A stretch of 64,000 nucleotides of DNA from Symsagittifera roscoffensis (taxonomy: Eukaryota > Xenacoelomorpha > Acoela > Convolutidae): positions 27,969,547-28,033,546 of the forward strand of contig NC_087067.1 of assembly GCF_963678635.1 (NCBI RefSeq). The letters are read 5' to 3'. The number at the start of each line of letters is the position of its first letter. Within the stretch, counting starts at the first letter, position 1. Position numbers and translations under genes: made by a program. This document shows positions 45,693 to 59,500 of this stretch, piece after piece. Below the pieces are notes generated by a model that saw only the letters and a list, made by a program, of their open reading frames with translations, searched no databases and had not been told where the DNA came from.

Positions 45693-46125
45693 AACAAGAC
45701 TGCTCGTATCAGGGCGAAGCCCTGAATGTTCCACATGCCTTTTAGGGTCTTTGGAGCAGTAATAATATGAAAAATTTGAATGTAATAGAAAAAAAACTTT
45801 TAAAAAAATTTAAAAAAATTGAATTTGAGAAGTCATAGTAAGTACAAAGTGATAGATTTTGCTCCTATTAAAAAATCAATTATGACATTTAAGCTTCCTT
45901 GAACGAGCTTGGAAAAAATTTTAAGACGGATTAAATCTCGCTTACACGTTACTAGCGCGAAATATATTGCACGCTAATTGTCCCAAATTGGCATTTTTCA
46001 AACCCTTATATTTTCGCAAAAAATGATTACAGGCAAAATGGCAATCTTTAAACCCCCATAACTTTACGAAAAATGATCATATGTGAAACATCTTTCAAAT
46101 TTAAGCTCAGGACAAAAGTCGGAAC
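45693..46125 (-). mobile_element. R2 Helentron-like copy, internally shortened
   Basis: The plus strand starts AACAAGACTGCTCGTATC, then the GGGCGAAGCCC hairpin and TGAATGTTCC. It ends AAAGTCGGAACAATAA. The 5' hairpin region is deleted (CTCAGGACAAAAGTCGGAAC). Confidence 0.75.
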
Positions 46126-46140
46126 AATAATTTTTTATCT

Positions 46141-46370
46141 ATGCCCACAGCAATTTGCTCGTTGTTCGTTGCGAAATCCGCGAAACAACTAAGTTGCCGA
46201 CAAAATCTTCGTTGCGTGCAAAAAAACTTTGTGCGCAGAATCCTTGGAAGTTTTGTTAGTGGAATCCACTTACAATTTATTACATGTTTAAATACTTGTC
46301 TCTGGCTTGAAGTCACCTGCACACACACCAAACGGTGTGCGTATCGAGTACACAGTATGGCCTCGTAACA
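46141..46370 (+). mobile_element. TA MITE relative ending in GGCCTCGTA
   Basis: The right end ACAGTATGGCCTCG followed by TA corresponds to the 17008-17199 TIR. The interior shares ACTTGTCTCTGG and TGTGCGTAT. The open frames in it are chance. Confidence 0.55.
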
Positions 46371-46480
46371 AAATTAAACCATCAAAAATTGTTGGAGGGA
46401 TAAAAAGGGCTAGAACTCTGAGGAACTTTTGACGCGTTCATAACTGTTGTGCAAGTCAGTTTTTACTACAATCAAACATC

Positions 46481-46528
46481 ATGAGCAGTAGAGGATTTGG
46501 AGGCGGGGGGAGGAAATCAAGTTTGCTG
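46481..46528 (+). CDS. Possible small first coding exon (MSSRGFGGGG...)
   Basis: ATG opens a 16-codon Gly/Arg/Ser-rich segment (MSSRGFGGGGRKSSLL) ending exactly before a perfect donor GTAAGT (46529-46534). It stands out as coding-like in a repeat-rich zone and points toward gene 2 on the opposite strand. I found no matching downstream exon, so it may be a relic, the start of a nested gene, or chance. Confidence 0.3.
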
Positions 46529-46674
46529 GTAAGTTGAGTACTTCAACGGTCAGAGCTCAACCTAGAAAAACAACAAAAAGCCTTTTTTTTTTAGTAGCTC
46601 AAATTTGTCAAAACAGACACATTTTGATGCAAAAATAACTTTTTTTCCATCTCCATTGCTCAAATCTAAAAGTA

Positions 46675-47114
46675 CAGGGGCGGATTTAGGGGTAACCGGG
46701 TCGGCGGAAATCCCCCCCCCCCCCACCCTCAGGGATTCGACCCCCTGATGACCCAACGGGTCCTCCCTTTGTACTATTTTGAGATATTTATTTTAGGTGA
46801 GGTACCCCAAAATTTTTCTAATGGCGCCTTGGGCGCCAATAAATTCTAATTTTTGAGGGGGAGCGCGCGCGCCGAATAAACGCAATTTTTTGGTCAAAAT
46901 TTTCCAAAATGTGCCCAAAAATTCCTTTTTGACCTGTTTTGTCAAAATATTGCCTACGGCGCAGAAAATTGGACCAAAACAGGGTCTTTTTAATGCTCTG
47001 AGAGAGCTCGGAAAATCAATTTGGTCGCCCTAAAAAAAGGGTCGACAAAATATTTTTCGAAATTTTTTTGAAAATACGCCCCTTTCCCTCGAGAAGATCC
47101 TAGATCCGCCCCTG
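46675..47114 (-). mobile_element. hAT-type MITE, near-complete
   Basis: It starts CAGGGGCGGATTTAGG and ends CTAGATCCGCCCCTG in inverted orientation relative to 23018. The interior (GGGGGAGCGCGCGCGCC, CTCGGAAAATCAATTTG) matches. Flanking 8-mers do not match, so the target duplication has decayed or the ends are shifted. Confidence 0.8.
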
Positions 47115-47325
47115 ATCATGAGCATTAGTTTCATGAAATAAAATTTGCACAGGGGAGGCAAGAACGAAAAAAAAAACAATTTTGAAAAAAGAATAGTTTT
47201 TTTTTCAAAAACTGCATCATCACTCAATGACATAACCAATAGCAATTAATTTCTTTTCTAAAATTAGATACTACGCGAGAAAAAAATGGTAGAGGGAAGG
47301 CAAAGAGTCCGAAGTAATTAAAAAG

Positions 47326-47502
47326 TTAAAAATCGACACCTGTTTTGACAACAGGTGGTTCTTCGTCTATGCCCTGCTCGAGTATCTTGGTCAGCCGGGC
47401 CAGTTCCTTCCTCGCACAGGACATGATCTCCAGTGCTATGGGGAGGTAACTCACAGCTCCTCCAAAGTGCTTCCTAGCCTCCTCTACTCCAAGTCTGTAA
47501 AC
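47326..47502 (-). CDS. Gene 2 terminal exon
   Basis: The acceptor is CATCTCTAG. It starts in phase 0 and encodes 58 residues (VYRLGVEEARKHFGG to EEPPVVKTGVDF) and TAA. It is helical-looking, with one Cys. Confidence 0.88.
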   Translation of the reverse strand, partial: VYRLGVEEARKHFGGAVSYLPIALEIMSCARKELARLTKILEQGIDEEPPVVKTGVDF

Positions 47503-50500
47503 CTAGAGATGAGAAGATTAATTTATTTTTTATCCAGCCAGAAAATGCGTTATTTTTGCAATCACGCATAAAAAATTGAGAATGAAACAATACTAAGATT
47601 GGGAACAAGTTGTGAATTCCTAAATTCATCGCTGCAATCAAACCTAAAGTTTCATGATTTTACACATATATTTCTGAAAATGTGAAGCAATTTTTGCTCA
47701 AAGAAATGTGTCTGCAAGGATTGATACTCAGAATAAAAGAAGTCGTCACCAAAAATAAAACCATTTTAGTGAAATCTTTTGTTCAAGCAAGGGTCGAACA
47801 AGGGTTTTTACGAGAAAACGAAGCTGAAAATGTTCTCCCTCCTTTCCCACAAACATTGTTTATAATTTTGGTTTAAAATGGTGAGTTTGAAGAGGAGACT
47901 TCGCAAAAAACCAAAGGTCGATTATTTGGATTTCGAGGGATGGAATTCTTGACATGACTTGCATAAATGTCAAAGTGACCAAATGCATAATCAAATTATG
48001 TGACGCCATTGAAACAAAGACTTTAATAGCTGAAAACTTACATCGCCTATTGAAACTGAATTAGTTTGAATCACCTGTTGGTACGGATAGTCGACCCTGA
48101 GTTCGAAGAAGTTGAACCTCTTTCCGAGGAAGTCTCTTATTCTCGACAGGAGGCTCTGAGCAATAGAGGTGTCTAGGTTCTTTCTCACTGCAGCCGTGAA
48201 GGTCCTGTCGAAGTAGTCTTGCATCTTGAAGTAGTAGTCTTCGAATTGACCGTGCAGACAGATGAACTGTCTCGCCACTCTAAAAGTCCAAGTCGAGTTT
48301 GTAATAGTTAATATTTTTTATCACTGAAAAATAATGTTAAATCGAAAAACGCCTGAATAAAAAAACGTTGAACTTTGTGCTTGAAACAATTTGATTGTCA
48401 CTTTGTTGCGTTTCATATCCTACGCTGAAGTTACTGTCGTTTTAATCAAAGCAAACGCGGATCTGGTTTCATTTATTGGTGGATGAACTTAATTTTTAAA
48501 TAAAATTTGGCCGACCTTTTCTTTAGATTGAACAAATTGTGATTTGACAAGCTCTCCCAAAACAGAGCATTNNNNNNNNNNNNNNNNNNNNNNNNNNNNN
48601 NNNNNNNNNNNNNNNNNNNNNNNNNNNNNNNNNNNNNNNNNNNNNNNNNNNNNNNNNNNNNNNNNNNNNNNNNNNNNNNNNNNNNNNNNNNNNNNNNNNN
48701 NNNNNNNNNNNNNNNNNNNNNNNNNNNNNNNNNNNNNNNNNNNNNNNNNNNNNNNNNNNNNNNNNNNNNNNTGAAATCATGTGAAAGAAAGCAGGACCCA
48801 TGGTCGACTCCAATTTTTCTTGGGAATCCGTGAAGATCACAGTAATCGTTTAGGAATGAAATTACGTTTCTTGTAGAGGTGTTATTGACAATCTTGGCCG
48901 AAGGAAACTTAGTGTAGCGGTCGATACAAAGAAGAATGTATTTGTTGTTACCCCAGCTAGCATCCAACGGTCCCGCAAAATCCAAATTAATTTCTTCGTT
49001 CGCGAATGTCAACGTCGGAAGTTTCGAAATATTATGAGTGCCTAGTATCACTTTAATGTTCTTACCCGCTTTTAAACATTGGGTACATGTTCTCCCGTGA
49101 TGATAAATTTCCCGGTAAATATGCGGCCACCACAAATATTCGGCGAGGGATTTCATCCCGAACTGTCCTGGGTGAGTCTCGTGTAACATTGAATTAAAAG
49201 TTCCCCTGATGGTAGCTGGGACGACTAGTTTGTTGTCTAAAAAGAGTAGCTCGTCCTTCACGTGTAAATCCCGAGTTCTTCGTGTAAGTCCCGTGTATGC
49301 CCATCGGTCGATTCCTCTTTATCGTCTCTATCAGACCCCACAGCACCTTGTCTTCTCTAGTCATGATCTACAGCAATTTCTTCGAACAATGGTTTTCTGG
49401 GCGAATTGGGGAATTCGGTAAATTCAGATCAGCCTTATATCTTCTTAAGAGATCTGCGTGGTCGGGTGGAAGTCTGTCGTCTCTGAATTTGAGAGCAATA
49501 TTATGTTCTTCGGGGATGATAAAAAGGGGTTCGTTCACTTTGTCCATTGGGAGTTCTTGTTTTTTCTTGTCTGTTTAGTAGTAAGAAATGTAAAAGGACT
49601 TTGTCCGAAAAGGTAATACTTTTAAAATTAAATTTAGAATTATCGACTGGTTGGCAAATTGTAGTACAATTTTCTGTCCGAGAATGATTATTGTGGCAAA
49701 TTTTTATCGACTGAGCGATACAAGATATGATAGCAGCAATAATCTTGAGATTGAGTAAAGCTAAAGAGCTATTCAACTGATTTTGACCAATCACGTCGCT
49801 TGAATTTTTGTTTCCCGATGGGATTGTATTAATTCGTGAATTAGTATTTACAGCGACCGCTGGTCTATCTAAAGAATTTACAGTAAATAATTTTGAATCT
49901 TTATTAGTCGATAAAATGTTCTGAATTCTGTCGATTGAAGCGACTACAAATTCGTCGTCATAATGTGAAATTGGAAGGGCTTTGCCCGAAGGAAGTCTAG
50001 ATAAAAGGTCCGTACAGCCCATGTCCTTTCCTGGTAAATGTGAAATTTTAAAATTGAAAGGTAAGAGTCTGTTTACCCAGCGGGTCAATCGGCTGTGCAT
50101 CGTTTTATTGCCATGATTTGCTGAAAGTGCTGATAGTAACGCTTTGTGGTCAGTTACTATTTGGAATTCTGTTCCGTACAGGTAGTTTCTGAAATGTTCT
50201 GCAGCCCATACGACTCTCAGCAACTCTAATTCGTTGGTAGAATAATTCATTTCATGGTTGTTTAAAAATCTGGATGCAAACACGATTGTTTTCCACTGGT
50301 CGTCCTGTAATTGTTCTAGGGTAGCCCCTAGTCCGCTATGTGAAGCGTCTGTTTTTAGTCTTGTCTTCTCTTTTATATCAAAATGGCTGTTTTCTGCAAT
50401 ATTTACAATTTCCGTTTTTAACTTCTCAAACGCTATTGAATGGCTGGTATCCCATTTGTATAGCAATTTTTGGTTTAGAAGAGGTCGAAGAGGAGAGCTT

Positions 50501-53500
50501 AGCGTGGATAAATTAGGGACGAATTTTGCATATTTGTTTATTGAGCCGAAAAATGAGCGAAGTTCAGAAATATTCTTCGGGGTTGGCAAATTTTTTATAG
50601 CGTCGGCTTTACCGACCAACGGTCGTACTCCATTGCCTGAGATCTTGAAGCCAAGCCATTCGATGTCAGATTTAAAAAATGCGCATTTCCCCCATTTTAC
50701 TGCCATGTTGTTCTTATCTAAGATTGATAAAATTTTGTACACTATTGATTTGTGTTCTTCCAGCGATCCACGCGAGGCTACCAGTATGTCGTCTATGTAA
50801 CAATTTGTAAACGGGATATTTTTCAACATTGAGTCCATGACCCGTTGGAATTCATTGGGCATGTCTCCTAATCCGTAAAATCCCGTTAGAAACCGATACG
50901 TTCCTGTCGTTTCGCCGCCTACTATGCTAAAATTGCACTGTTTACTTGTTTGATTGCAAAGTTGAAGTTGGCTATAGGCGTTTTTCAGATCTAAGTTACT
51001 AAACCACACGCCCGTTGGTTTTTCTGAAATTTGGAGTGCCACGTTATCAATCAGTTCATGGATATTCGGCATTTGATACTTATTTTTTAAAAATTGATCA
51101 TTTAAAAGCTTGGAATCCAGTGCCAGTTTTATTGAAGTATCCTTTTTCCGAGTGATTACAATTGGACTGATGAAGCAATCTTTGTCGCATTTCTCTAATT
51201 TTTTTATGTGACCTTCTTTTTCCATTCTTTTTAACTCTTCGTTCACTGCCGCGAGTAAATGGAGTGGTACTCTTCTCCCTTTGGACTGTATTGGTTTAAA
51301 AGGTGTGTGAAAATGGGTTACCTTCCGATCGTTAGGTATTTTCCCCACTCTAGTGAATAAGTTCTTAAACTCATTAAAAATGTTGTCTGATAAAGAAGGT
51401 AAGTTTTTGTACTCACTCTCGAGTGTGGGTTGATTGACCATGCAGATTGGTTGGTTGCATTTCCTCTGCGATATTTCTATGCCCAGTTTGGGTAAATTGT
51501 CGTTCCCCAATATGTTACGCTCGTGTCCGCCGGTTATGAAGAATTGGGTTTCTTCGCTGATCCACCCATTGGACTGTGTTCTGACAATTATTTTTCCCAA
51601 AGTATTGATCGTATCATTGGTGAATCCGCAGTATAGGTCTTTTATTCTTTTCTCCACTGGGTGTATCTTGAGATTTGGGTATCTTAGTTTAATTTCATGT
51701 AGAACATTTTGTTTTAAAAAGCTTACAGGGCTTGCTGAATCTACCGGTATGTTCATATTTACAATCATGTCCCAGCCGATGCCTAGGTTCAGGAGTTTCT
51801 TTGTTTCGAGACCATTATTGTCGTAAATAGTTCTGACACTCAACACCGAGAAGTCGTCATCGTCACTCTGTCCGTACTCATTCCACGCATTTATCACGTC
51901 GCACGATTCTTTTTCTTCCATCCACGAGTTTTCCAGAGGTGTGTATGTACAATTCTCAGTATTTACGAAATTATTTGATACGTTATTTACAGTTGGTTTC
52001 TTATTGCGTGATTTACATAATTTGGCGAAGTGTCCCTTATAATTGCAGTTTTTACAGATTATGTCCTTCGCTGGGCAAACGTTTAAGTGCTCTTTCGTAA
52101 ATGGATTTCCGCATTTCATGCACGAGTTACTCCTTTCGATGTTTAAGCTTGGTTCCTTTTTGATATGATTGTGGTTACTAAAAGATTTAAAAGTTGTCCC
52201 GTTGATCGATGACCGTGACATATTTGTCAGTTTCTGGTGGTTAAAATATCCCTTTTCATCGATTAGGGCTTGGTTAAGTGCTTCCGACGGGCTTATGGTA
52301 GCTGAAAGTAGCTTCCTCTGGATGTCTGTGTTCTTCATATTGCAAACGAAGATATCCCTTATTCATTCTGCCTCGTCGGATTCCTTGATGTTGCACGTGC
52401 TGGCTAGGTCCGTCAGTGCTCCCCAGAATTGTTCGTACGACTCACGATCTTTTTGCTTTCGATTTAGTAGTTTACATCTTTCGAACGTAATATTGGGCGG
52501 TTTGTTAAATGCTGCGTCTAACAGAGTCCAGAACTCAGAGAACGATATTGCTAGAATCTTGACTCTCGGGTTCTTTTGTGTAAAAAGTCTTTTTCCTTCG
52601 CTCCCTAGGGCTAAAAATAAAATTGATCGCAGTTTCTTGTCCGCCTCCGTTCGTCTCAATCCATTAAATTTTCTTTTCTCTTCGTTGATCCGTTTCTCTT
52701 CTGCGGATTCGTATTGTTTCATTGTGCTTTTGTTCCTGCTCTCTCTGTTGGCTTTTTCCGCGTCCGACTCGCTGCCTGTCGCCTGTTCCAAAATTGGAAT
52801 TTGCGTCTCCGGTATCTCTGGTCCATGTAGGCTCTCTAAATCCAGATTTTCTTTCGCAATGATCGCCAATTGGAATTGGTCGCTCCATTGGGTCCAGGCA
52901 TGCGGTGGCTCTCGAGTGTGATTAGGCCAAAAGGGGGGAATTCCACGCACGTTCGAATCATTTGACTGCGCCATAATAAATTATTCTAATTCTATATGTC
53001 TATACATACACGGTATGTACATAAGCTTAAATGTTAAAACGTTAAAAGGAAGTAGTTGAATTAAGAACGTTAAAAAGACAACTGAACTTCCGTTCATATC
53101 GACCGATGGTCGTAACTAAACTGGTATTAATTAAAATACCGAAGGTCATTATAACATACTAAAAACAAATCACAACAGCGTTTCATATCCCACTCTGAAG
53201 TTACTGTCATTTTTAATCAAAGCATACGCGGATCTGGTTTTATTTATTGGGGGATGAACTTTTTTTTTTAATTTGGCCGACATTTTTTTTAGATTGATAA
53301 AATTGTGATTTTACAAGCTCTCCCAAAACAGAGCTTTTTCTGATGGGTTTTGAGTTTGTTCGGCGCGCGCTTTCTCTCAAGTTTGGTCCATATTGCAGGC
53401 AAAGTAATTTTATGTTAAAACAGATGTCTTATAGTGGTATAAAAATGTGTCATTTTTTCGAAATCTTGCAAGATTTGAAGAAATTTTCAAAAATAGGATT

Positions 53501-56500
53501 TTCTCTATTGTTTTCTATATTCTTCATGCGAAGGCGAAGATACGCTAAGGCAATAATCTTTTTCCTCATTATACCATCGGATTGTATAACTTAAAAGTGA
53601 AATTAACAAATCACTAAGTAGTTATCACATAAAAGTGTGACCTCAGATTGACGGCGTGTTTGGCGTCCTTGTCCAGCACGTATTGTTCCACAGCCTCCAT
53701 GTTGGTGATTTCTGCAGTACCACTTCTGCTTCCACATTGCATCTGAGTCTGTCTGGCCTCCTCCAGCGCCTAAAGGTCAAGTTCAAGTTCAATTTCAAGT
53801 TCAAGGTCTCAGTCCTTGTTAATTCCTGCATTTCAACTCTCATAAGCCAAAATCACAAATTGTCAAGTTTAGGTTCATGCTCGGTTTTTTTAAATGTCAA
53901 CTTGGTGGCAATATCCTTTTCGGTGATCAATTTTGTACAAAGTTATTTCCCATAAATTGATGATTTAGACGTCCTAAAAACAATTTTCTACTCATTTTCA
54001 GTACATGCTGTCTGGTGCCATAGAATAGGAATAAAATGCCCTTAAGCACATGTACGGTGAAAACTTGATCACCGTACCAAAACGTCTGGTTTGGGAGTGC
54101 TAGTTCATCTGAATTTTATAATATCATAACGAAAAAAAAAATTTCTATGGAAAATTTTCAATGGACTCAAGTAAAGGATACTTAAAGGATACTTGTAATA
54201 ACATGATATATCATAACGGAAAAGAAGTTTAAAAAGTTTCATGGACTCAAGGAAAACCAAAAAGGACACTTGTAAAAATAGTTGAGCATAATTCAACTTT
54301 CAACATTTGGAGAAAATACTATATGACGTAGAAGCTCATGGAGTTTCACAGACCATTTATGATTGACTTTTAAAAAACATTTCAACTGGATATCAATAGT
54401 TTTTTATTTTGTTGATAGTTTTGAAATTCGAAAACCACTTTCGAAAGTAAGAAACCTTCAACAAAGTTGCAACTTTTGTACTTTCACAATTGGGAGTATT
54501 AGTACCTTTTGTAAAAAAGAGTATTTGCACTTTTTTTTCATTTTATTTACCAAGTCATTTATCAATTCTCGGACCTTGTTATGGGCACTATTTGGTTAGG
54601 TAACTTTCATTGCTTTTCCATTAAATAAAACTGAGTAAGAATTTAGAAGGTTGAGGCGAGGACTCGTCAGCAAGACAGCATTTTCCATTTTCCCGTAAAC
54701 TTACAAAATCGGTTCGATGAGTTTGGCCTGTTTGCCAGTCCAGAGAAACTAACCTTTTTTGAAAATGCCTGGCAGATATCAGTGGGGAAAGTGGTGTGCA
54801 CAGAAATTTTTCTGGGGGAGGTGGTTCTTCGAAAATTTTGAAAATGAATGCTTTGTCGACGTTTTTGTTTTTAGGTCGACCAATTTGATTTCGCGAGCTC
54901 TCCGAAAACACTATAAGTACCCTATTTTATAAAAAAAAATTCTGTGCCGCAGCAAAAAGCAAAACGGCGTTTTACGCACTTTTTGGAAAATTTTGAATAA
55001 AAAAATTGCGTTTTTTCGGCGCGCTGCCCCTCCCCCCCCCCCCCCAAAAAAAAAATAGTTTTTAAAGCGCTTTTCGAAAACTTTAGGTTGGTCAGCTACA
55101 AATGGATGTCGTAAAGTTCTACCAAAGGGGGGACACTACCCTCACACAGTATTGAGTGGGGAGGAGCGGGTCCACCCACATTTAGAGCACTCGGTTCAGC
55201 TACCAATGTAGCTTGGCGTAAAAAACCGCACTCTTTTATTTCTACTTAGTACCATTTGTCACTAAAGACGTCAAGACGTTATTTGTTGGCTTGCCAGAAC
55301 TTAGAGTTGTACACGTTTTTTATTCTAATTTAAAGAAAAAATTGTGATTTCTAGGACTAAGGCCGGAACATTCTGTCCAATTTACGCATAACCGACTATC
55401 ATTGTTTTGATTAAAATTTCGTAGTTCAGGCCATTTTATTGTCTCCTGGGTGGTCTTTTTGTCGATCTTCATAGATGAATCCTCGAAAACCCAGTTTTGA
55501 GAATCAGCACGGGATAAGTTTTTTTTATACCACTAAAATCAGCAACGATTCAACAAAAACTGATTTATTGTTGAATCATCGCTTGCTGATTTTGGTGATT
55601 TTAAGAGAAATGAATTAGTGCTGATCAGCAAATAAGTATCTGGTTACGATCAGATCCTAATTGTTCAATGCCAGTCTATTATTTTTTTTTGTTATTATAA
55701 TGAATTAGCATAACGAAGATGAAGAGATCGCTCCCAAAACAACAACTAAAAAATTGAGAGTCTGCAGTTTGGACAAGACATAGCATTCTCCAACTGCAGG
55801 AGTTCACTATGCTATATATCGACTTGAAAAATTCCGGTAAAATTTTAGCAAATTGGCTTTCATGTTTTTTGCTGTCGCAGAAGTCGACGGGTCTGTTAAT
55901 GAATTTTGCCAGCCGGCAAGCGCGATCCCAGAAACTTCTTCTTGCTGCTTCCTGCCGAAGTCGCGGAAAATCAAAAAATTTACCACGGCTGCTTGAAAAG
56001 GATAAATTTTTGTGCCAACTGAACAACTAGCGCTCGTTAATAATTTTCGACAGGAGAATTAAATATTTACGTTCGAGAAAAAGAGTTAGTGGAAGAATGT
56101 TCAGGATACGCAGCCGAGCTTCAAAATGTTCATCAGTGTAGTTTATAATTCACCGGTTACCTTTTTTCTGTATGCATTCGATTGATCTCCTGTTCTTTCT
56201 GTTGGGAACCATACCGAGCTAACGTACATCAGGCGCTGGAGAATCCTTGACTTATACAACTTCAGTTTGCTGTTCGAGATCAAATAAGCCGAAGCATTTC
56301 TTTTCAGCAATGGCTTTACGGCAGAAGTAAGTAGCAATGGCTTTACGGCAGAAGTAAGTAGCAATGGCTTTACGGCAGATAGACGAAAAATTAGGAGTCC
56401 AGCTTGATGTCGAGCAATGGCAAAGGACAGCAGCAGTTTTTTGAAAAACACAGGACATGGACTTTTAATTTTATTCAACTTCAAATTATTTTCGAGGCAC

Positions 56501-59500
56501 CAGATGCCTGCGACTTCTATATCGTATTGAACTTTGCCAGTCATCATGCCCAGATGAATAGACAAAAGTTTTGAGTCGTCCGCAAAGCTGTAAATACTCG
56601 AGACTAATCCCACGGTAATATCCAATACGTATACTAGGAATGACGAAGAACCCAAAAATGATTCTAGAGGAATTCCACTCTCGACAAGTAGAACAAGTGA
56701 TTTCACAGAGAACAAAATGATTGAAAAAACAGACCTGAGCAAAATGATTGAGTCCCATTAAGTATGCTTGATCACTTTCAACAACTTTCCTCCGACTCCA
56801 ATGTTCCTCAATTTATTTAAGAGTAGTCGGTGGTTTATTGTATCGAAAATTTTACCAAATCTAGATGGACGGCTTGAACTGTGAAGAAGGGTCATCAATG
56901 CTTTTATAAACATCATCGAGATGACTCAGAAGTTGCAGAATATTCGAGTTTTTTTTCAGGAACCCTTACTGTGAAACACCTAGAAATGGTCTTATGAAAA
57001 GATACAGCGAGTCGAAGTTGCATTTTTTGAACATTTTTGAAGCAATGTTCAAGAGTGTGACAGGCCTGTAGTCCTCAGCTTGAGTTTTGCTAAGTTTTTT
57101 ATGCAAGGGTTTCACTTTGCCTGTTTTCCAAAAGTGAGGAAACTTTGTGGTTCTTTTATTGCAGGAAAAGACGCAGAAAAGAGATTTTGCCGGAATTGGA
57201 GTTTTCTTGAAAAGATTCGGAGGCAGTCCATAGGGGCCCCGTGCTTTCAAAATGTCGAGAGCATGTGATATGCTTCTATTTTCTCCATTGACATGTTGTA
57301 AGTGTCTATGATGACAGCTAGAAGGGGGACCTTTTCTCAAAGGGAGCTTCCTTCGCTGTGAATACTGAATGGAAGAAACGATTGAAAAGGTTGCATATGC
57401 CTCTTTGATCGGTGGTTTATGTGCCTGGCCACTCAATGAATGGTGGTAACTGCTTACTAGATCTAACAACTTTGAAATATTTTTTAAAAAGCAGTGCTAT
57501 TGCGACTATCGGCAAGCGCTGAATAATGCCGATTTCAAGCTGAGAAAAAAACACTGTTTGGTTTCTACAGCTTTTTCAACATACATTGTTGAAATATTGA
57601 TTACGCTTCTGAACCTTTCCTGTTTCTTAATACAAATTGCGAACAATTTAAGATCATTAACTCTTCTTAGTGAAATTATTATGCGTTCAAATCACAAAAA
57701 GTTCAATTTCTAGAGGTGAAATTTGGTATGGTATGACTTACCCAGCTCTGCCAAATTTATGAAGTTAAATTTCTACCTGTGCAAATGCATATTGTTGCTG
57801 TGCAAATGTCTCGTAGTCATTGGACAACTTGTAATAGTCCCGCTTAAGTGACTCAATGTCATCATCTCCCGACAGTTGGCTGCAAATGATACAGTATTTT
57901 TATGAGCTGATAATTTAAAAATGTAAAATCTGATCAATTTCGCCAGAGGGATTTTCAATGAAACCATTGGTACAAAATCAAATTCTCAGTACTTTGCTTG
58001 TTAAATTAACATTCACTGAATTAACATATACAGTGTCAAAAAATCAATTAGCATAAAAAGCACAGTTTTTTAACTGGTTAAGCGGTTTAAAGGTGACCCC
58101 ATTTCTAACATTTTAGAGTTAAATAAAAATAGTACTCACATGTACATGGAGTGGTTCTTCAGAGGGATGATATTTGCATTCTGGCCACGTCTCGTGGCCA
58201 TAGTCGGTCCCGATCCACAATTTCCTCCCCCCATTCCACTGCCAATACCACCCCCTGGTCGACCAGATCCCATGCCCCCTCCCCCTCCGCCTTGGTTGAG
58301 TCCAGGGCAGTCTGGTTTAGTACAACAGAGGTCACTTTGGTTCTTGGCCTGGTTCTAAAATGTATGAAACTTATGAAGATTTCAAATTAATAGAAGAAAA
58401 TTTTGTTCGTTTTACTTTTTTATTCTGGTTTGTTTATTTATAGTATTTTTTCTTCAAAAACTTGGAAGAGCAAAATAAAATTGTTTAAAAGTTTGAAAAG
58501 TCAACATTAGTTTGAGAAGTATTTTTTATATAAACTGCTTTGAAAAAAACTGGGTTTTGTGGCTGAACTATTGATTTGACAAGGCTGTAGATGAGAAAGA
58601 GTTGTGTTTCGAATATGTTAATAACCATATGCACACCAAACTTTGAAACAATCGGGTAATGTTACCGTCAGATTCAGTTGATAAAAATCACAGGAGGAAG
58701 GAAGAGTCAAAGAATAACCGATTCGCAGTATATTCCGTCTGGGTTGGGCAGGCCGCAGTTGTCGAAGCCACTGACGACAGTGTGTGCCCTCACCCCAAAC
58801 TTGTGCGGGTCTCGATCCGCACACCTGGTTAAAAGTAAGCAGACGTTTTAACGCATCATCTCCCTCAATCATTATAAATTCGATGAGACTTTTTCAAATT
58901 ATAGCCCCCTCCCTCCTTGCTGAAGGTTTTTCATCTTACGGAGAATTGTTAATCTACAAAAATATTTATGAGAAATATCCCTAAAAATACTTCTCTTTTT
59001 AGAATAAAAAATAGTCTCGACAGATTTTCTTTAGTCAATTAAAGTGTTTTGATTCAGAGTGCTAAAATTATCTGCAAAAAATTTGATTCAAGAGAGGGCT
59101 ACAATTAAAAAACCACTACATTGCTAGATTCAAACTTACTTGATGACAACAGGATCCCATCGCATGCTGAAAAATACATCATCTTTTGATAAATCACCGG
59201 ATTAAATTTAATTAATTTTATTTGATTCTAATGAATTACTTTTGCTTGCAAAGCCGTTAGATTATTTTAAAATTAATTTTACATATTTTTTTTAAATTAA
59301 CTAATCTGGACAACTTACTTGGGGCCGAGTCCATTCGGCACCTGATTCTCACACAGATTTTCACAATTTCTAAACAACAATTTAAACTTGAGAACATTTC
59401 TTCACGAGGGAAAGGACCAACGGGAATAAATGTAGCGAACTTTTCAGATCAATACAGTTAAGGGTTCAATCGACCTTAATTAGGACACGCATGCAGTTTT

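Noticed and set aside
46141-46368. 75-codon plus-strand and 74-codon minus-strand frames with several cysteines
   Set aside because: The sequence is a diverged member of the TA MITE family, and relatives at 17 kb and 42 kb do not keep either frame.
49555-49580. A-run GAAAAAAC as a programmed frameshift site in pol
   Set aside because: The change needed is +1, the A-run is not in the phase of a -1 slippery heptamer, and further shifts and a stop follow, so decay or a homopolymer error is simpler.
50258-52921. Plus-strand frames of 130-250 codons opposite gag-pol
   Set aside because: They are antisense shadows of the Ty3/gypsy coding strand and are hydrophobic/serine-rich, as expected from its complement.
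58140-58390. Proline-rich plus-strand frames with a Met start
   Set aside because: They are antisense to the poly-Gly exon 10 of gene 2.
58785-58830. tRNA-like 3' arm (GCGGGTCTCGATCCGC)
   Set aside because: No acceptor, D or anticodon arms are found at the right spacing, and the sequence is coding exon 9.
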